Numbered from the stretch's first letter, positions 10,755 through 23,906 are shown. The stretch is 64,000 nt of DNA from Strongylocentrotus purpuratus (GCF_000002235.5 NW_022145599.1:4238905-4302904); one strand, 5' to 3'. Notes: generated by a model not told the origin, from the letters alone. Program-made: numbers and translations.

Positions 10755-13298
10755 TTACTACTACTACATGTATGGAATTACTTTTACTACTACTACTACA
10801 AACAATCATAATGACAGTATTAGCATTTATAATAATAATAATGATCATTATAATAATGATGATGATAACCATTATAATGATGATAATAATAATTTACTCT
10901 TCTATTACCACTACCACCACCCCCCCCCCCCCACCCCCCTCCACCCGACCATCTTCCTGTTCATATTATGTTACTTCTGCAATATTACAATATGTCATTA
11001 CCTGGAATACCCTGTTTCGTTCTTGTACCTCGCCTCTGACTGAGAATATTTCTTGGTTGTCAGGAAGACGAAATCAACCTTAGGGTACTTGCGCTTGTAC
11101 TGCCTCGCAAGTTTGACAATCTTATTCGTCTTCATGTTCACTTTCTCCTTATTCAGCCAGGGCACCACGACGTATCTCGTCCTCGTCGTCGAGTTCGACA
11201 AGATCTCATTCCTCAACGAACTCCTCTTCACGAGTCCTCGTGGGAGGTTGACGTGGCCGATGATTCGGATGTCGGTACGAAGCCCGACGTCGCTAGAATA
11301 GCCGGTGACCGGGGCGGTGTTCATACGAAGGACACAATCAGCGCTGTCGATTTCGGCACCGGCTCCAGATCGATACAGATGACCACCACTCGATACCAAC
11401 GCACATAGTCTACACCGCTTCGTGAATGGCTGAATAAATCAAAGACATCACAAGCAGAATCAGAGAATTTGTTAAACACTATAATGTTTAGGACTCTGAA
11501 TATACCTAAGAATATCATCGTATATACACAAATAAAACATCCAATAAAATTAGAATCATTAATATAAAAAGTAGCCTAGTGTGCGTTTATTCATTGAGAC
11601 TTTGAGAGGGCATCGGTCTTATAATTGATGAATGAAATGCGAATTAACCGACCATCGATTAAGGGATAGGGAACGGGAAGATAAGTTGTCACCCTTCCCC
11701 TCCATTTTCTCTCTTCTCTTCTTAAAATGTCTTTCTTCTCTTCCCTTTTCTTTTCCCTGAATTCGCCATTTGACTGGGGAGGGGTAAGTGCTTCCCTTAG
11801 CTATACGCCACTGCCTGTGATTTATGAGCAGTGTAGTCTTTGAGTTGATTATACAAAATCTCATCCTCAAAGGGCTATTATTTAAATGGCCAAATATCAG
11901 CTTCATACTCTAGATAACCATTCTGAGTGATCGTAAATATTTCTTCTCATCCACGTCTTCATTTGCAATATTTTCATTGTCGTACTTCATTTCATGATGT
12001 ATACACAATATGTGATTTAAATTCTTAAAATATACTAAATGATAAATAGTATACTGCGTAAAACTTTAATTGATGTGACGAAATGTCCATCCAAAATATA
12101 GGGACTTTATCACGACCAGTGATGAATGTAATACCTAATAAAATCAAATAGCGGGTAAAATGGTCTTGTTGACTAGTTGAATTGTTTTGCAAAAGCGTTT
12201 TCGAAAGGAAACAAACAGTTACAAAAGAGTCAAGATAAACGATAATCTGTTGCCCGAGACTGCCCACTTTGATCTGCCAGGCCTTCCAAGCAGATAAGAC
12301 TGATATTATGCCAATGCTGGCATTAAAGGCTAAATTGTATTTTCGAAATTCTTTAGGAATATTTAACCAGTCACATATCTTTTTCACTTCAATGATAATA
12401 ATAATAATAATAATAGGCATTTGTATAGCGCCGTCTATCTAGAGAATGCTTTTCCGAGGCGCACAAGAAAATTCTCAAATTAAAGGTAAATTATTCCAAA
12501 AACAAGGTGCTGCAGATGAAAAAGCCCTTTCACCACAGGCTACTCGTGTCTTTGGGATCTTAAGAAGATGCTGGTGTGATGATCTTAGACTACGAGCTGG
12601 TGTATAAGGCATAACAAGGTTTTGTAAATGGTTTGGTGCTAATCCGTTTACAGCCTTCCATGTGAGGAGAAGGATTATGAATTCTATGCGCTTGCGGATT
12701 GGCAACCAGTGCAGCTTTTTGAGAACAGGAGTTTGGACGAGAAATGGTAATGGTAACGGAAAAGAAATAAACCTACCTGTTTAGTATCCAGTATAAAGTA
12801 TCCACTTGAAGAAAGGTTTGCTGGAGAGGAAGGGGGTATATTGTGTCCCGACTGGTTTCTCGTCTCCACCCCACTCGCCACATCGTCTACACCCTCTCCA
12901 TGTGGCATAACATCACCTTCTCTTCCTTCTTTTCGTGCTCCGCCAGCCCCTGCACCCCCTTCGTCTGGTATCTCACCTTCAGATTCATCCGTTTCTCCTG
13001 ATGATCCCCAAGCACCTACACCCTTTACACCTTCCTCTTCCTCCTGTATCACAGCATCATCATCCCCATCCTCTGGTATCAGAACATCATCTCTAGCTCC
13101 CTCTCCTCCCTCATTTAGCTTTTCATCGTGGTGGGTCAGGGTCAGGATGTCGTCTTCGGAGGACAAATTAATGGTGAATCGTCTGGAAGGGGGGTAAGCT
13201 TGGAAAACATCGTGGTGGGTTTCATAGAGGAGGCAGAAGAGAAGGAAACACGTCACTGCGGAGTAGATACACACCAGCAGGTATGCGGTCTCTTTCCT
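8668..13298 (-). CDS. GT29 sialyltransferase (ST6GALNAC3/5/6-like), copy B
   Basis: Predicted Golgi type II enzyme that transfers sialic acid from CMP-sialic acid to GalNAc or ganglioside-type glycans; acceptor specificity is inferred from family only. Exons on the minus strand: 12777-13298, 11002-11429, 9588-9695, 8668-8938. They join in phase (0, 2, 2) to 442 codons and a stop. Exon 1: RKE, TM helix, acidic stem. Exon 2: CRLCALVSSGGHLYRSG..EIDSADCVLRMNTAP (sialylmotif L). Exon 3: FSTGFVSMVFALDICDKVLVYG (motif S). Exon 4: VPYHYYEP (motif III) and HKFLTE (motif VS, H-x4-E). The Cys residues of motifs L and S, which pair in this family, are present. N-glycosylation sequons: NLS, NST, NET, NIT, NGS. 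All splice sites are GT-AG. The start codon exon is not found. Exon 1 lacks the nine-codon insertion of copies A and C. Confidence 0.9.
9867..10390. mobile_element. MITE with TA target site, intron 2 of copy B
   Basis: Terminal inverted repeats CACTCTAAAAAAATATTGGG and CACTGTAAAAAAAAGGTTGG are flanked by TA on both sides, which fits a non-autonomous Tc1/mariner-like element. The interior is rich in TTGGGTAA-like words on both strands and contains a tRNA-like block. Present at the same site in copies C and D. Confidence 0.8.
10111..10183 (-). pseudogene. tRNA-like sequence inside the MITE, copy B
   Basis: On the minus strand GTGTCGG..CGCGGCAC forms a near-complete acceptor stem and GTTTCGAGTCCCGCC resembles a T arm. 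Here the loop reads TTTCGAG, and the T stem has lost a base. Degenerate, so not a functional tRNA gene. Confidence 0.55.
10482..10770. repeat. (ACT)n trinucleotide tract, intron 2 of copy B
   Basis: About 290 bp of ACT with interspersed ATT, followed by ATA/ATG-rich sequence and a poly-C run near 10920. Source of artefactual poly-Thr, poly-Leu and poly-Val frames. Confidence 0.95.
12393..12735 (-). mobile_element. LINE 3' end, intron 1 of copy B
   Basis: On the minus strand a decayed reverse-transcriptase C-terminus is readable (LTWKAVNGLAP, PARSLRSSHQHLL, ERAFSSAAPCFWNNLP). It is followed by GGCGCTATACAAATGCC and an (ATT)n tail, the pattern of CR1/L2-type elements. About 135 bp present in C and D are deleted here. 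Copy A has no such insertion at the matching place (near 130-142). Confidence 0.75.
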
Positions 13299-13719
13299 CT
13301 GGGAGGGAGAAATGCAGGGGACATGTTTAGATGAAATCTCTCCCCACAATACTTAACGAACTGAAAGAGTTATATCATGAAAATATACCAGATGGAAGCT
13401 GATTGAAGGAAACAAAAAAAAAAAAAAAATTACGAGGGTGAAAAGCAAAATGAAAAAAAGGAAGAAGAATTAGTTATTATTAAGCGATTTTCGTAATGTA
13501 ACAAAACTTAATGCATAAGTCTTCATGCCTCGATTATTACATTTACCTAATACAATCAATTGTATCTCAATAGTCAGAAAGCGAATTGCATACATTATTT
13601 GTTGCTGTTATAAAAAGCATTACGAATTCCCCTTTCTAGCAACATCTAATGTATGCAGTTCGCATCATGTAAACATGTACACATGTAAACATTACGTATC
13701 TATATGGATAATAAAACAG
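13299..13719. other. Upstream flank of copy B exon 1
   Basis: Same AT-rich flank as 711-1130. A possible acceptor CTCTTTCAG lies at about 13365, but splicing there would bring a stop into the frame of exon 1. Confidence 0.5.
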
Positions 13720-14187
13720 TGAATGAATGAATGATTGAATGAATAAATGAATGAGTGAATGAATGGATGATGGAATGAATGAATGAATGAGTGAATGAAT
13801 GAATGAATGAATGAATGAATGAATGAATGATTGATTAAATAAATGAATGAATGGATGATGGAATGAATGAATGAATGAATGATTGAATGAATGAATGAAT
13901 GAATGATTGAATGAATGAATGAATGAATGAATGGATGATGGAATGAATGAATGAATGAATGAATGGATGATGAAATGAATGAATGAATGGATGATGGAAT
14001 GAATGAATGAACGAATGAATGAATGGATGATGAAATGAATGAATGAATGATGGAATGATGATGGAATGAATGATGGAATGAATGATTGAATGAATGAATG
14101 AAATAACGAATGTTTGATTGAATGTATGATTGAATGATTGATCGGATGAATGAGTGAATGAACGAGTAAATGGAAGAATGAATGATT
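13720..14187. repeat. (GAAT)n satellite array, copy B
   Basis: About 470 bp of GAAT variants, half the length of the array in copy A. Confidence 0.95.
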
Positions 14188-15639
14188 CCACGAATCATAT
14201 TCCATACTATACTTCCTTTAAAAAAAAAAAATTATATTTTATGAATCAAATCAATTGTGCCATTGTAGCATGACATGAATGTTCAACCCCATATACGTAG
14301 ATAAGCATATTCCATCGACCGCACTCAAAATACAGAAGGAATCAAATATTTTGATGAAAAAGGAAAAAAAGAAAATCTAAGGGAAAAGTAGAGCAGCATA
14401 GAAGAGAAGGAAAGGTGAAAATTATTAAGCACCAATAGATGAAAATAAAGAAATTAGGACATTTTTATCTCCATTACACTGGCCCAAATAAGGAATATGT
14501 AAAAATAGAAGCAGCTTATTTTGCATATAGAAGATAATGCTTCTGTATAAAAAAAGAAAAAACCGCAGTAATAGTTGCAAACTTCTAAACCGACCAACCT
14601 TTCACACAATCACAATTCTTAAATGATAAAAGAAAACCACTTATTTACCTCCATCGCATCGTGGTCTAGTGTATTCAGTAAAATGTATTATTCCGATGAA
14701 ATTCTTAGCTTGATCCTTGCACCTTCATTAATGAAGGCAGCATATATCACAAGCATCAATAGTTGCACGATTTACCACAGGGGGCTACTTACAAGAGAGG
14801 CAATATAATTGTGACCAAAACGGTGACACGCCCACGAGAACAAAAATAATAACCATCAGGAACAAAAATAATATTTGTATCTCTAGAAAAAATGAATAAT
14901 GAATTGATGAGAGAAGCACGTCACACGTACACCTTCCAACTTTACTACAAACAGGGATTCTATTGATTGAATATACTTCATTCAAGGTTGTTTTGCATTC
15001 GTAACGCTTTGTACAATCAACGGGGTGTCGGTAATGATTGGGGAGACGTGGAAGATGTTTTTTCTCATAATAAACTAGCACTTACAACAAGAACCTAGTT
15101 CATCAATTACACTAAGTTCACTTGATGTCTAGCTTCTTCTAAGTACAAACGAGATATATCTGGTGATCCTAAATTAAATGTCGAAAATTTAAACACAAAT
15201 TTCAGTTAGAAGTTTAGAATCGACCCAGTGTATGAAAGACCTTTTCTTTCAAAAAATTAGACCCCAGACTGACTTCCTCTGTTGAACACGATTTTTTTAG
15301 AATAAAAGCTTGAACCAAAAATTTACCAGCGTTGGCTTTAAAATTTGACAGAATACAACAAAAAACTCAGTTAAATATTGGTGTCTATTCATACTTAACA
15401 TCGTAGTTTGTAAGTCGTCATAGAACCAAACATTTACATAATTATGCTATAATTACGACGCAGGAAAGTCGAAGGGTCATTACTGTGTTGGCTGCCATCG
15501 AACATTTGATCTTCTATCAATGAACAATAATTGTGTAATTGCATATTTGATTTTATGAATTAGATCAATATTAAATACAACTTGTGACCGAATCAGGTCT
15601 CCAAGATACAACTATACTTCCCTTGTTTTCTCATCTCAG
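14188..15639. other. Unit spacer, copy B
   Basis: Aligns with 2009-3464. Holds a 98-codon minus-strand frame (14785-15081) with a hydrophobic end. The frame is broken or shifted in some other units, so I do not call it a gene. Confidence 0.5.
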
Positions 15640-15769
15640 CTTGGCAAAACAACTCGCTCGATGCGGAAGGTCAAATACAACAAAAAGAAAACGCCCAGAG
15701 ATGATTGTGAAATGGAGTCTGCAGTTCCCATGCATATACCCTCATCTTTCACTGGAATTATATTCATAT
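15640..15769 (+). other. Exon-like 130-nt segment, copy B
   Basis: Acceptor TTTTCTCATCTCAG and donor CATAT|GTAAGTTT. One open frame begins ATGCGGAAGGTC (MRKVKYNKKK) at 15661. Same length and splice-like borders as in A, C and D. Confidence 0.25.
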
Positions 15770-15824
15770 GTAAGTTTACGATCTCTCCCCCCCCCCTCTC
15801 TCCCCTCTCTTTCTCTAAATACAA

Positions 15825-15892
<68 letters not shown>
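15825..15892. repeat. (TA)n microsatellite, copy B
   Basis: About 33 TA dinucleotides directly after a CT-rich stretch; shorter in C, similar in D, absent from A. Confidence 0.95.
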
Positions 15893-15895
<3 letters not shown>

Positions 15896-17041
15896 TATAT
15901 GACATATTTTATACTTTATCAAGTGCATTTTCATAATACTTTATAGTAGCTGGAATATTTTCTGTTGCAACTCGTTTAAAGTTGACGCCTTTGTTATTGT
16001 TCACAAAATGACCGTATCATTGTCACGAGATCACACCTTTCTCATGTGAAGCGAAGCGTGTCTTTCAGCTTCTGATTGTTGCCTGTCAGTGTTCCCTTCC
16101 TTCTCTTCCCCAAAAGGTTTGTGATGAAAATTATATTTGGCCTTTATGATGGCGACTCGGGTACCCCTTTTTCTTGGACACATGCTAATCTAATTAACCA
16201 TATCTTCCAACCTTACATATGTTATGTGATCTTCATCAAGAGAAAATGATAACTATAATAATAATCTATCAAAATAAAAACACACATTGAAGATTTTTGA
16301 GGAAATCTGATGGAGTTTTGATGTGACGGGGCCGAGTTGAGAGTTAATTAATTGTATCCATGTAGACCCCATTTGGACAAATCTGTCTAAAAGTTCAGTG
16401 AAGTTGATGCAGAAATCATACAAGGTGGCCAACTAGTTGTTAGTCGTCTACTTGTTTCATGGACTGAACACATTTTCACAGACATCTGCCATGAACATAA
16501 CTAAGAGAGCTTGAAAATATGACACATGATACAACTAAAAGTTTGTATAATGATAAAATATGATTTTATTTCTATCACAGTATTTAATACCTCATATTCC
16601 ATAATATAAACTTTCAAAAATACATGTATAATAAATACAATTAAGATACAAGAATAATAGCACCGGGAATATTTTTTTCTAAATCACATGATATATTAAG
16701 ACTGTCGCAAATATTTAAAAAAACTCCATGGCAATTTCAATACTCCTTAAAAATCATTTCAGATTATATGTAATACATTACTGTAATATTTCTATATTTC
16801 AATAGGTGATGAAAAAAAGCTAATTAAATCATGTGAAGATAGGTATACAAATATATATTTTCAGGAAATCAAATATAAAAACACATGGAAGACAATTGTT
16901 AATAGTCTACACAATGGATTGAATATACCCCTGAACTATTAAAATGGTTCATTTTAATATGATCTTGGTTCAGAGACAAAGCAGGAAAAAGTTTGAGGAA
17001 TATCCTTTAAAGATAAGAAATTTGAGATATTTTAAAGCCGT
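15893..17041. other. Unit spacer, copy B
   Basis: AT-rich spacer alignable to 29.9-31.27 kb (C) and 43.5-44.65 kb (D). No gene recognised. Confidence 0.5.
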
Positions 17042-17450
17042 AACCAATAATAATAATAATAATAATAATAATATGGATATTTATATAGCGCCGGTATCCG
17101 CCAGGCTCTGACGCTCATGGCGCTGTACATACATGTATTACTATCACAAAAAATATAACTTCTTAACTAAAATAAAGTAAACTAAAACAACACAAATTGT
17201 TACGCTACATTGACATGATTAAATAGCACTATTTAGAAAGAGATGGGTTTTTAGAGCAACTTTGAAGGCATGAAGGGTAGTTAAATTACGAATACTAAGT
17301 GGCAGCTTATTCCAAAGGGACGGACCAGAATGAGAAAATGCTCTATCCCCCCAGGAACTGCGCGTCTTAGGGACAACTAATAAGGAGGATTGAGATGAAC
17401 GAAGATGTCTTGTAGGCTTATACTTAACAATCAAAAATGGCAAGTGTGTA
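17042..17450 (-). mobile_element. LINE 3' end, unit B only
   Basis: The minus strand encodes a reverse-transcriptase C-terminus (TRHLRSSQSSLLVVPKTR, WGDRAFSHSGPSLWNKLP, FKVALKTHLF) ending at a stop near 17219. GGCGCTATATAAATATCC and an (ATT)n tail follow. CR1/L2-like. Its place is empty in units C and D, where the flank continues from AACCAATAA to the GGCAAGT word, so it inserted after the units diverged. Confidence 0.8.
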
Positions 17451-18740
17451 TTATATAGCTATACCATGGTATCATTTGTTTTATAGCAAAATATTCAAAT
17501 TACATTTTATTTTCTCTACAGAATATATGTCATTATACCTGTACCATGGAATATAACATTTGTACACATCCCTTCTATAGAATACACCGATCTATTCCTT
17601 CTCCATTAAACAGGAAAATGTTAAATGTACTTTAAGTACGAAGTATATGGGAATGGTGCTGGCAATGTAAATTACATAGTGACCAATGCAGCATAACCAT
17701 GTTATAAGAACACTGTTATAAAAACAAACCTGGTAGGAATTTATTCCTTGAAATGCTAGAGCGCAGTATGGCAGCCGTGCTAAAGCCATTGTTATAATCG
17801 GGAGCGCCAGGAGGGTCAAGTCTGACTGACATGAGCGCTATACAAGAACCCACTATTATTACTATCATTATTAAAACAATGTGATTTTGCTAGCCCCTCC
17901 TATTCTATTTTTCTTTTAGTCCTGATATAAACGTGGTTGGAATGCAACAGGGTAATTTCCCAGGCCTCAAGGTTCTTTTATTTATTTTGAGGTCCCACTG
18001 TATGTACTTGACCTAGAATGATTTTAAAAATTCATAACTTGTTTATCCTTCATCAGATTTTACTCAAACTTCCACTCATCCATTTCTCTCATTTGTTAAT
18101 TCTGATTTTATTAATCCAACTTAATATTAGGGTGGATGTCCTCTGCATGTATAAATGAACATATAATTGAAAATTGAATTTCACAATTGAAATGGATGCA
18201 AATGACATATATCAACATATCAAAAGGTGCATAGACATGTATACAATAAACTGAAAATTCTTCAATCAAGGACTTAACGATGTCCAGGTATGGCCCAAAA
18301 ACGAGCAGAATAATTTCAGTTAGTACGAGCTTAGTTAAAGGTGCATATGGTTTAAACATACATGCAATATATTTTCCAAATATAAATAGTAACATTCTTT
18401 AACCATCATTGTTGGTTGGTGCAGCTCAAAAACTGAACTTATTCAATTTACACCAAGTTCATATGTATCAAAATGACAACAGTATTTGGTAAAAACAACA
18501 TCGAAATAGCCAAGCATTTGATATCAAATAAGAAATAATTCCCTTTATTAATGAATAACTAAAAACTAATTTTCTCAATTCATAAATGAGAATTAATTTC
18601 CCTATTACTAAAATAGGAATTAATTATCGCAATTAACAATTTATCATCATCAGTTATAAAAAGTCAGCATTTTCCCTCTAATTAGGGGGGAATGCCATAT
18701 TATGGGACAATTCCCTCCCAGGGGCAGATGTTTTAAAGGG
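17451..18740. other. Unit spacer, copy B
   Basis: Spacer with a SINE fragment (listed separately) and the frame 18111-18395, which matches 4886-5170 of unit A. No supported gene. Confidence 0.5.
17735..17872 (+). mobile_element. 5'-truncated SINE tail, unit B
   Basis: ATTCCTTGAAATGCTAGAGC, AATCGGGAGCGCCAGGAG, GACATGAGCGCTATACAAGA and an ATT-rich tail match the 3' half of the SINE at 46248-46535. The tRNA head is missing. Confidence 0.8.
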
Positions 18741-18749
18741 TGGTCTCTC

Positions 18750-18817
<68 letters not shown>
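18741..18817. repeat. (TC)n microsatellite, copy B
   Basis: About 38 TC dinucleotides with one CGC interruption. Confidence 0.95.
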
Positions 18818-18819
<2 letters not shown>

Positions 18820-18982
18820 ATGTTTTGCCAAGGGCAGGTCCACACACCACAGCCCTCTTGTTTCTTTCTTTCTCCATCCCTCTTTACCTTTATCCTTCTT
18901 CTTCATTATGCCATATGATCTATCCCCTATTAAGTCTGACACCACCCAAATTCTTTTTCTAACTTTTCCATGCAATATGTGG

Positions 18983-19080
18983 CGTAAAACAAAATAAATC
19001 ATGACTGATGAAGAGTCAGCAGATATGTGATTTTTTCCACAGAACCTCGCTATATTGGTAATCTGACGTCGAGCAAGTAC
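18983..19080 (-). pseudogene. Relic of the SLC5 transporter 3' flank, copy B
   Basis: Same relic as 5725-5815, ending GACGTCGAGCAAGTAC, slightly closer here to the intact GACGTCAAACAAGTAC at 46629-46643. Confidence 0.75.
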
Positions 19081-19157
19081 TGTTACGATATGCGATATCC
19101 GAATATCCGGTATCCGTCGTGGTTGAATAGATAACATATCTACCATAACAAACCAGT

Positions 19158-20030
19158 AATATATTGCCTAACAACCCTGAGCCTCTGGGGGCTCCGCCTC
19201 CTGGACCGCACGCCAATTCGTGACCTGCCAGTGTCACAAATAAGGTTATAAAATTATGCTCATCTGACGATAAATTGATGTATAAACTTCTAAGCTTCTG
19301 AGGGCTCCGCATTTGGAAACCCAAAACAAATTTGTTTCCTGCCAGTGTCACAAATAAGGTATAGAAATAATGCTTATCTGACAGTAATTTATTCCCCAAA
19401 ACCCCTGAGCTTCCTTGGGCTCCGCCCCCTGGACCCCAAGCCAATTCGTGTCCTGCCAGTGTCACAAATAAGGTATAGAAATATGCTCATCTGACGGCTA
19501 TTTATTGCCAAAAAAACCTGAGCTTCCGGGGGTCTCCGCCCCCTGGACCCCACGCCAATTCGTGACCTGTCAGTTTCACAAATAAGGTATAAAATATGCT
19601 CATCTGAAGAGAATTTAATGTATAAAAACCCCTGTGCTTCTGGGGGCTCTGCCCCTGGACCGAACACCAATTTGTGTCCTGCCAGTGTCACAAATAGATA
19701 TAAAAATATGCTTAGCTGACCGTTATTTATTGTCCAAAACCCCTGAGCTTCCGGGGGCTCCGCCCCCAGACCCCACATCAATTCGAAATCTGCCAGTGTC
19801 ACAAATAAGGTATAAAATATGCACATCTGACGATAATTTGATGTATAAAACCCCTGAGTTTCTGGGGGCTCTGCCCACTGGACCTAACACCAATTCGTGT
19901 CCTGCCAGTGTCACAAATAAGATATAACATTATGCTCATCTGACCGTTATGTATTGCCCAAAACCCCTGAACTTCCGGGAGCTCCGCCCCCTGGACCTCA
20001 CGCCAATTCGTGACCTGCCAATTAGTGCTC
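19158..20030. repeat. 112-bp satellite, copy B
   Basis: Seven full monomers and a partial one, in the same order and with nearly the same variants as in unit A. Confidence 0.95.
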
Positions 20031-20837
20031 ACTACCCTCCCCCCCCCCCCCTGAGCGAAATATTGGCCGGCACGATTTTCAAATTTCAGCGCACTAAATT
20101 TCAAATTGATTTCAAATTTGGGCCCCCACCCCTAAGAAATCCTGGATCCCCGCCTGACGGGCCAAGCTGTTATGCTTATGCTTTGGGATAGGGGTGTGGC
20201 CTTGAGGCACCTGTAAACAAAACTCGATAGCCCGTCTCATACTTTTTTATTACTAATAGTAGTAATAAAAATAATAATACAAGATAACGGTGATAACAAT
20301 GATAATCTCAATCAATTATCAAGAAACTAATGACTTACATAAATACCATAAATTTCTTTCCACAAAAACTATAATTAGCGGTTGAACTATTTGATGACTG
20401 TATCAAGCTAACAGCACTTCTCAGATCAAATAACTTGATATTCATATCAATTTTTGTTTACAATTCCATAATACAATTTAAAAACTTGTTAACGGATGGG
20501 ACTTGTCTTGGACTTGCTCATAATATTCTGATCATAATACATTGTCAACGCTCAGTATACAATGAGGGAGGGGAGCTTTAATCTAAACAAAAATACCAAT
20601 CGGAAATGGAGTTTTTTATATATTTTTCTTCTTTATTTGTCTTCATTTTCAATTCTTTATACACGCTATCTACATGGCATCGCTTCAGGAAACTATCATA
20701 CCTATACAAGTTCACCGATATTCCATCGAAAGGCGTGTTAAATTAAAAACATGCTTTTCACTGCATGGTTGCCGGCGAATTTGTTATTGAATATGACGGT
20801 TTGGTGAAAAAGTGTAATAAATAACATTATATTAACA
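20031..20837. other. Unit spacer, copy B
   Basis: Poly-C run near 20039-20051, then conserved AT-rich spacer. Nothing coding recognised. Confidence 0.5.
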
Positions 20838-21136
20838 ATAATTATAGCAATATTTACACAGCGCTTGATATGCTTATTATGTTTCTAAGCGCTGTAGTTT
20901 TACAGGTATCACACATGCATTATAACCCAGATACCCTGATAATATTTAAGGCGCTCTGGCATTCGAGGAGTATCTTCCCATCGGCCATTGCATCACCTGG
21001 ATGAAGGGTGGCAATGTAGATTGATATCATGCCAAAGGACGTTTAACTTAATGCCGGGCTAGGATTCGAATGGTCAACCCCTGGATTGAGAGTCAAGTGA
21101 ATAAACCACGTCATCTCCGGCTTGAAGAACCTCCTC
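20838..21136 (-). mobile_element. tRNA-derived SINE, next to copy C gene
   Basis: Orthologous to 7530-7815 and somewhat better preserved (CACCTGGATGAAGGGTGGCA on the plus strand). Confidence 0.75.
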
Positions 21137-21974
21137 TCAAACAAAGCAGGTTTTTGCATTTTTGTTTATATACATACAATTTAATTACTAAAAGGACGGG
21201 GAGAGTGCTGGCTCGGGGGGGGGGGGGAGAGACGTGCCCCCCAAATCTTTTCCAAGATCGGTTGAACTTTTTTAGACCCCTCCCCAGGACGTCGATCAAT
21301 TACATGTATGTGCCCTCCCCCCCCAAAAAAAAAAACCATCAAACTTTGGCTACGGCCCTGCTTATAGCTGTAGTAAAAATAAACCGATTCCGAAATTGGA
21401 GGACGGTGGCAACCACCCACGTGGATCAACACCTCTGCTAGAGTAGAACACCCATTACCTGTAAAAGAATATTATAGGTAAATTTCGGGGCTACATGAAG
21501 AAATGACCTGTTTGCAACATCAAAGTAACAACTGAATTTGGCACTTCATAAAAGAAAGAGAAAATATCAGGAATTAAATTTCTGGCCAATTTTGATTTCT
21601 TTTTTTCTTCTTTTTCTCCAGAGATTTTGCTAAAAGTACTCAATATTAAACAAACAAATCAGTATCTTCCCTTATTTTTTTAAAAACTCACGTGCTTGAT
21701 ATTTCCTTATGGTTACATTGCGTATAATAGTCCATTACAAAGATAAATTTCGATGTTGAATCAATACATGCATTTACCTATAAAAATTACAAACAAGACA
21801 ACGTGATAGCATAAGTATATAAAGTATTATCGGAAAGCAGGTTTCCCTAAACATTAAAATGATGCTTGGGCAAAACTTCTTCATGACTGCTCCGGACAGA
21901 AGGAGCACATGACTAAACTCGCTGTCACACCGTCTCGCATATACATATCTCTGTGGCGATGTGAACATTGTAAC
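21137..21974. other. 3' flank of sialyltransferase copy C
   Basis: Poly-G and poly-C/A block at 21216-21335, then AT-rich sequence that should include the 3'UTR. Confidence 0.5.
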
Positions 21975-23795
21975 TCATCCTTTCTTGCTTTTCAAAGTCT
22001 TTTCTAATGTGTTTTTATATTTCTTCAAATAGTATGAACCGACGCGTCCGGATGCTTCTGAGCCATTCCACGATGGATAGCGAAAAGTGATGTTGTGAAC
22101 GGTAGACCATCGTGCGAACATCGCATGCTCTGTCAAAAACTTGTGGCCACTTTTATAACTCATCTCCGATTTTTTGACGAAGAAACACTCGCTCCTTTTT
22201 TTAGGTTCGTAGTAGTGATAGGGGACCTTTGCCTTTGGATTTTTCCTGAAAGGAGAAGAAAATGACGAGGAATGGTAGATGAGAAAACGGATGTCATAAA
22301 ATCAGTAGAGACATGAAACCGTCGGCTGTTCGCTATATAGAAGGGTGTTAGATCTATGTTTTGTCATAACGCCCCTCTGATCGAGCAGCCGACGATTAGA
22401 TAGAACAGTTTCACATCACAATCTTCCAAATCATGGATTTATGTTCTCATAGGCCTTTCTGGTCTGTACATCGAGTATAGACTTGCATCTACTCAGGAAC
22501 TTAAAATCCTACATGTAGGCCAGTCAGAACCTCTTCATTTCATGCATTTATGTACATTGCGTTATTACGTACGCTAATACATTAGAGCCTGATGTCAAGA
22601 CAAATGGGTGCATAATAATTACGCCCCAATGGGAGGCGCTAGTCTTTCCAAAATCCGAAGGGTAAAAAATGACTTTATAATTTGGTTTACATCAGGTCCA
22701 GTGTAAGTTTTCAGAACATTAAAGTAACTGCTTGTTGCGTATAATGCTTTTTTTTTTTTTACTTTGAAATTCATTCAGAGGTTATTAAACAAAATAAGTG
22801 GATGCGTATACCTTAAAGTAATCTAAGTCTTGTTTTTTTTTAATGAGGCCGTCGTAGTATAGAAAAATATGAAAATAAAAATGATAGCAAACATACTTGC
22901 AGAAGTCATCCCTTGATATTCCGTATACCAGCACCTTATCACAGATATCAAGAGCAAATACCATGGATACAAAGCCCGTGCTGAATTTTGTTCGCATCGC
23001 GGCTCTGAAAGGATAGAGTACACAAGAATAAGGGACAGGAAGAAGAGGAGAAGAAAAAGAAGAAAAGAACTCGCAAGATTTCTTGAGGTAAAGCCTTTTC
23101 TTTCCAGCATTCCACGAAAGGATTATTGAGGCTCATGAGTGCATGGACTCTTAGAAGAAGAAAAATAGCCGTTTACACTCTAAAAAATATTGGGCAAAAA
23201 ATTGCCCAATTTTTACCCAGCATATTATGTGTCCAACCAACTGTTGGGTAAATTACAGATTTTGCATGATTTACCCAGTGTTGGATAAAAAGAAAATACC
23301 AACTTTTAACCAACAAAAATTTACCCAATCAGAAATTCACCTAACTCTCACTATAATGTGTAGCATAAGTTACACACCTAGTTGGGCAAATAAGTTGGAT
23401 AAAATATAAAAGGAGAATAGTGCCGCGGCGGGACTCGAACCGCGTACCTTGTAATCCTTAGTCCTGTGACATATCCACTCGACCCCGACACCTCTAATAA
23501 ATAAACATAACCCTATATTGTTGGATAATAATGTTGCCCGACTTACATTTGCCCAATGACATTACCCAACCTATTTTTTACCTTTCATTGGGTAACTTCA
23601 TATAGTAAATGGTTGGGAGAAAATAACCCAATTATCAGACAAAATTTGCCCAACTTCGATTTACCCAGTAACATCTGCCCAACCTTTTTTTTACAGTGTA
23701 GGCTAAATCGAGTTACCGTGATTACATTGATAAATGAAAATGAATTAGTCCATTCGTACTCGATCAACGGGTGAAAATAAACACTACTTCTTCTG

Positions 23796-23840
<45 letters not shown>

Positions 23841-23865
23841 TTACTACTACTACTACTACTACTAT

Positions 23866-23906
<41 letters not shown>

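Noticed and set aside
10248..10872. Poly-Thr, poly-Leu and poly-Val frames in intron 2 of the sialyltransferase copies
   Set aside because: Translations of the (ACT)n tract on both strands; no conserved ends or domain.
14785..15081. Candidate N-terminal exon for the sialyltransferase with a hydrophobic tail and GTAAGT
   Set aside because: Splicing it to the RKET exon would give a TAG stop at the junction, and the frame shifts between units.
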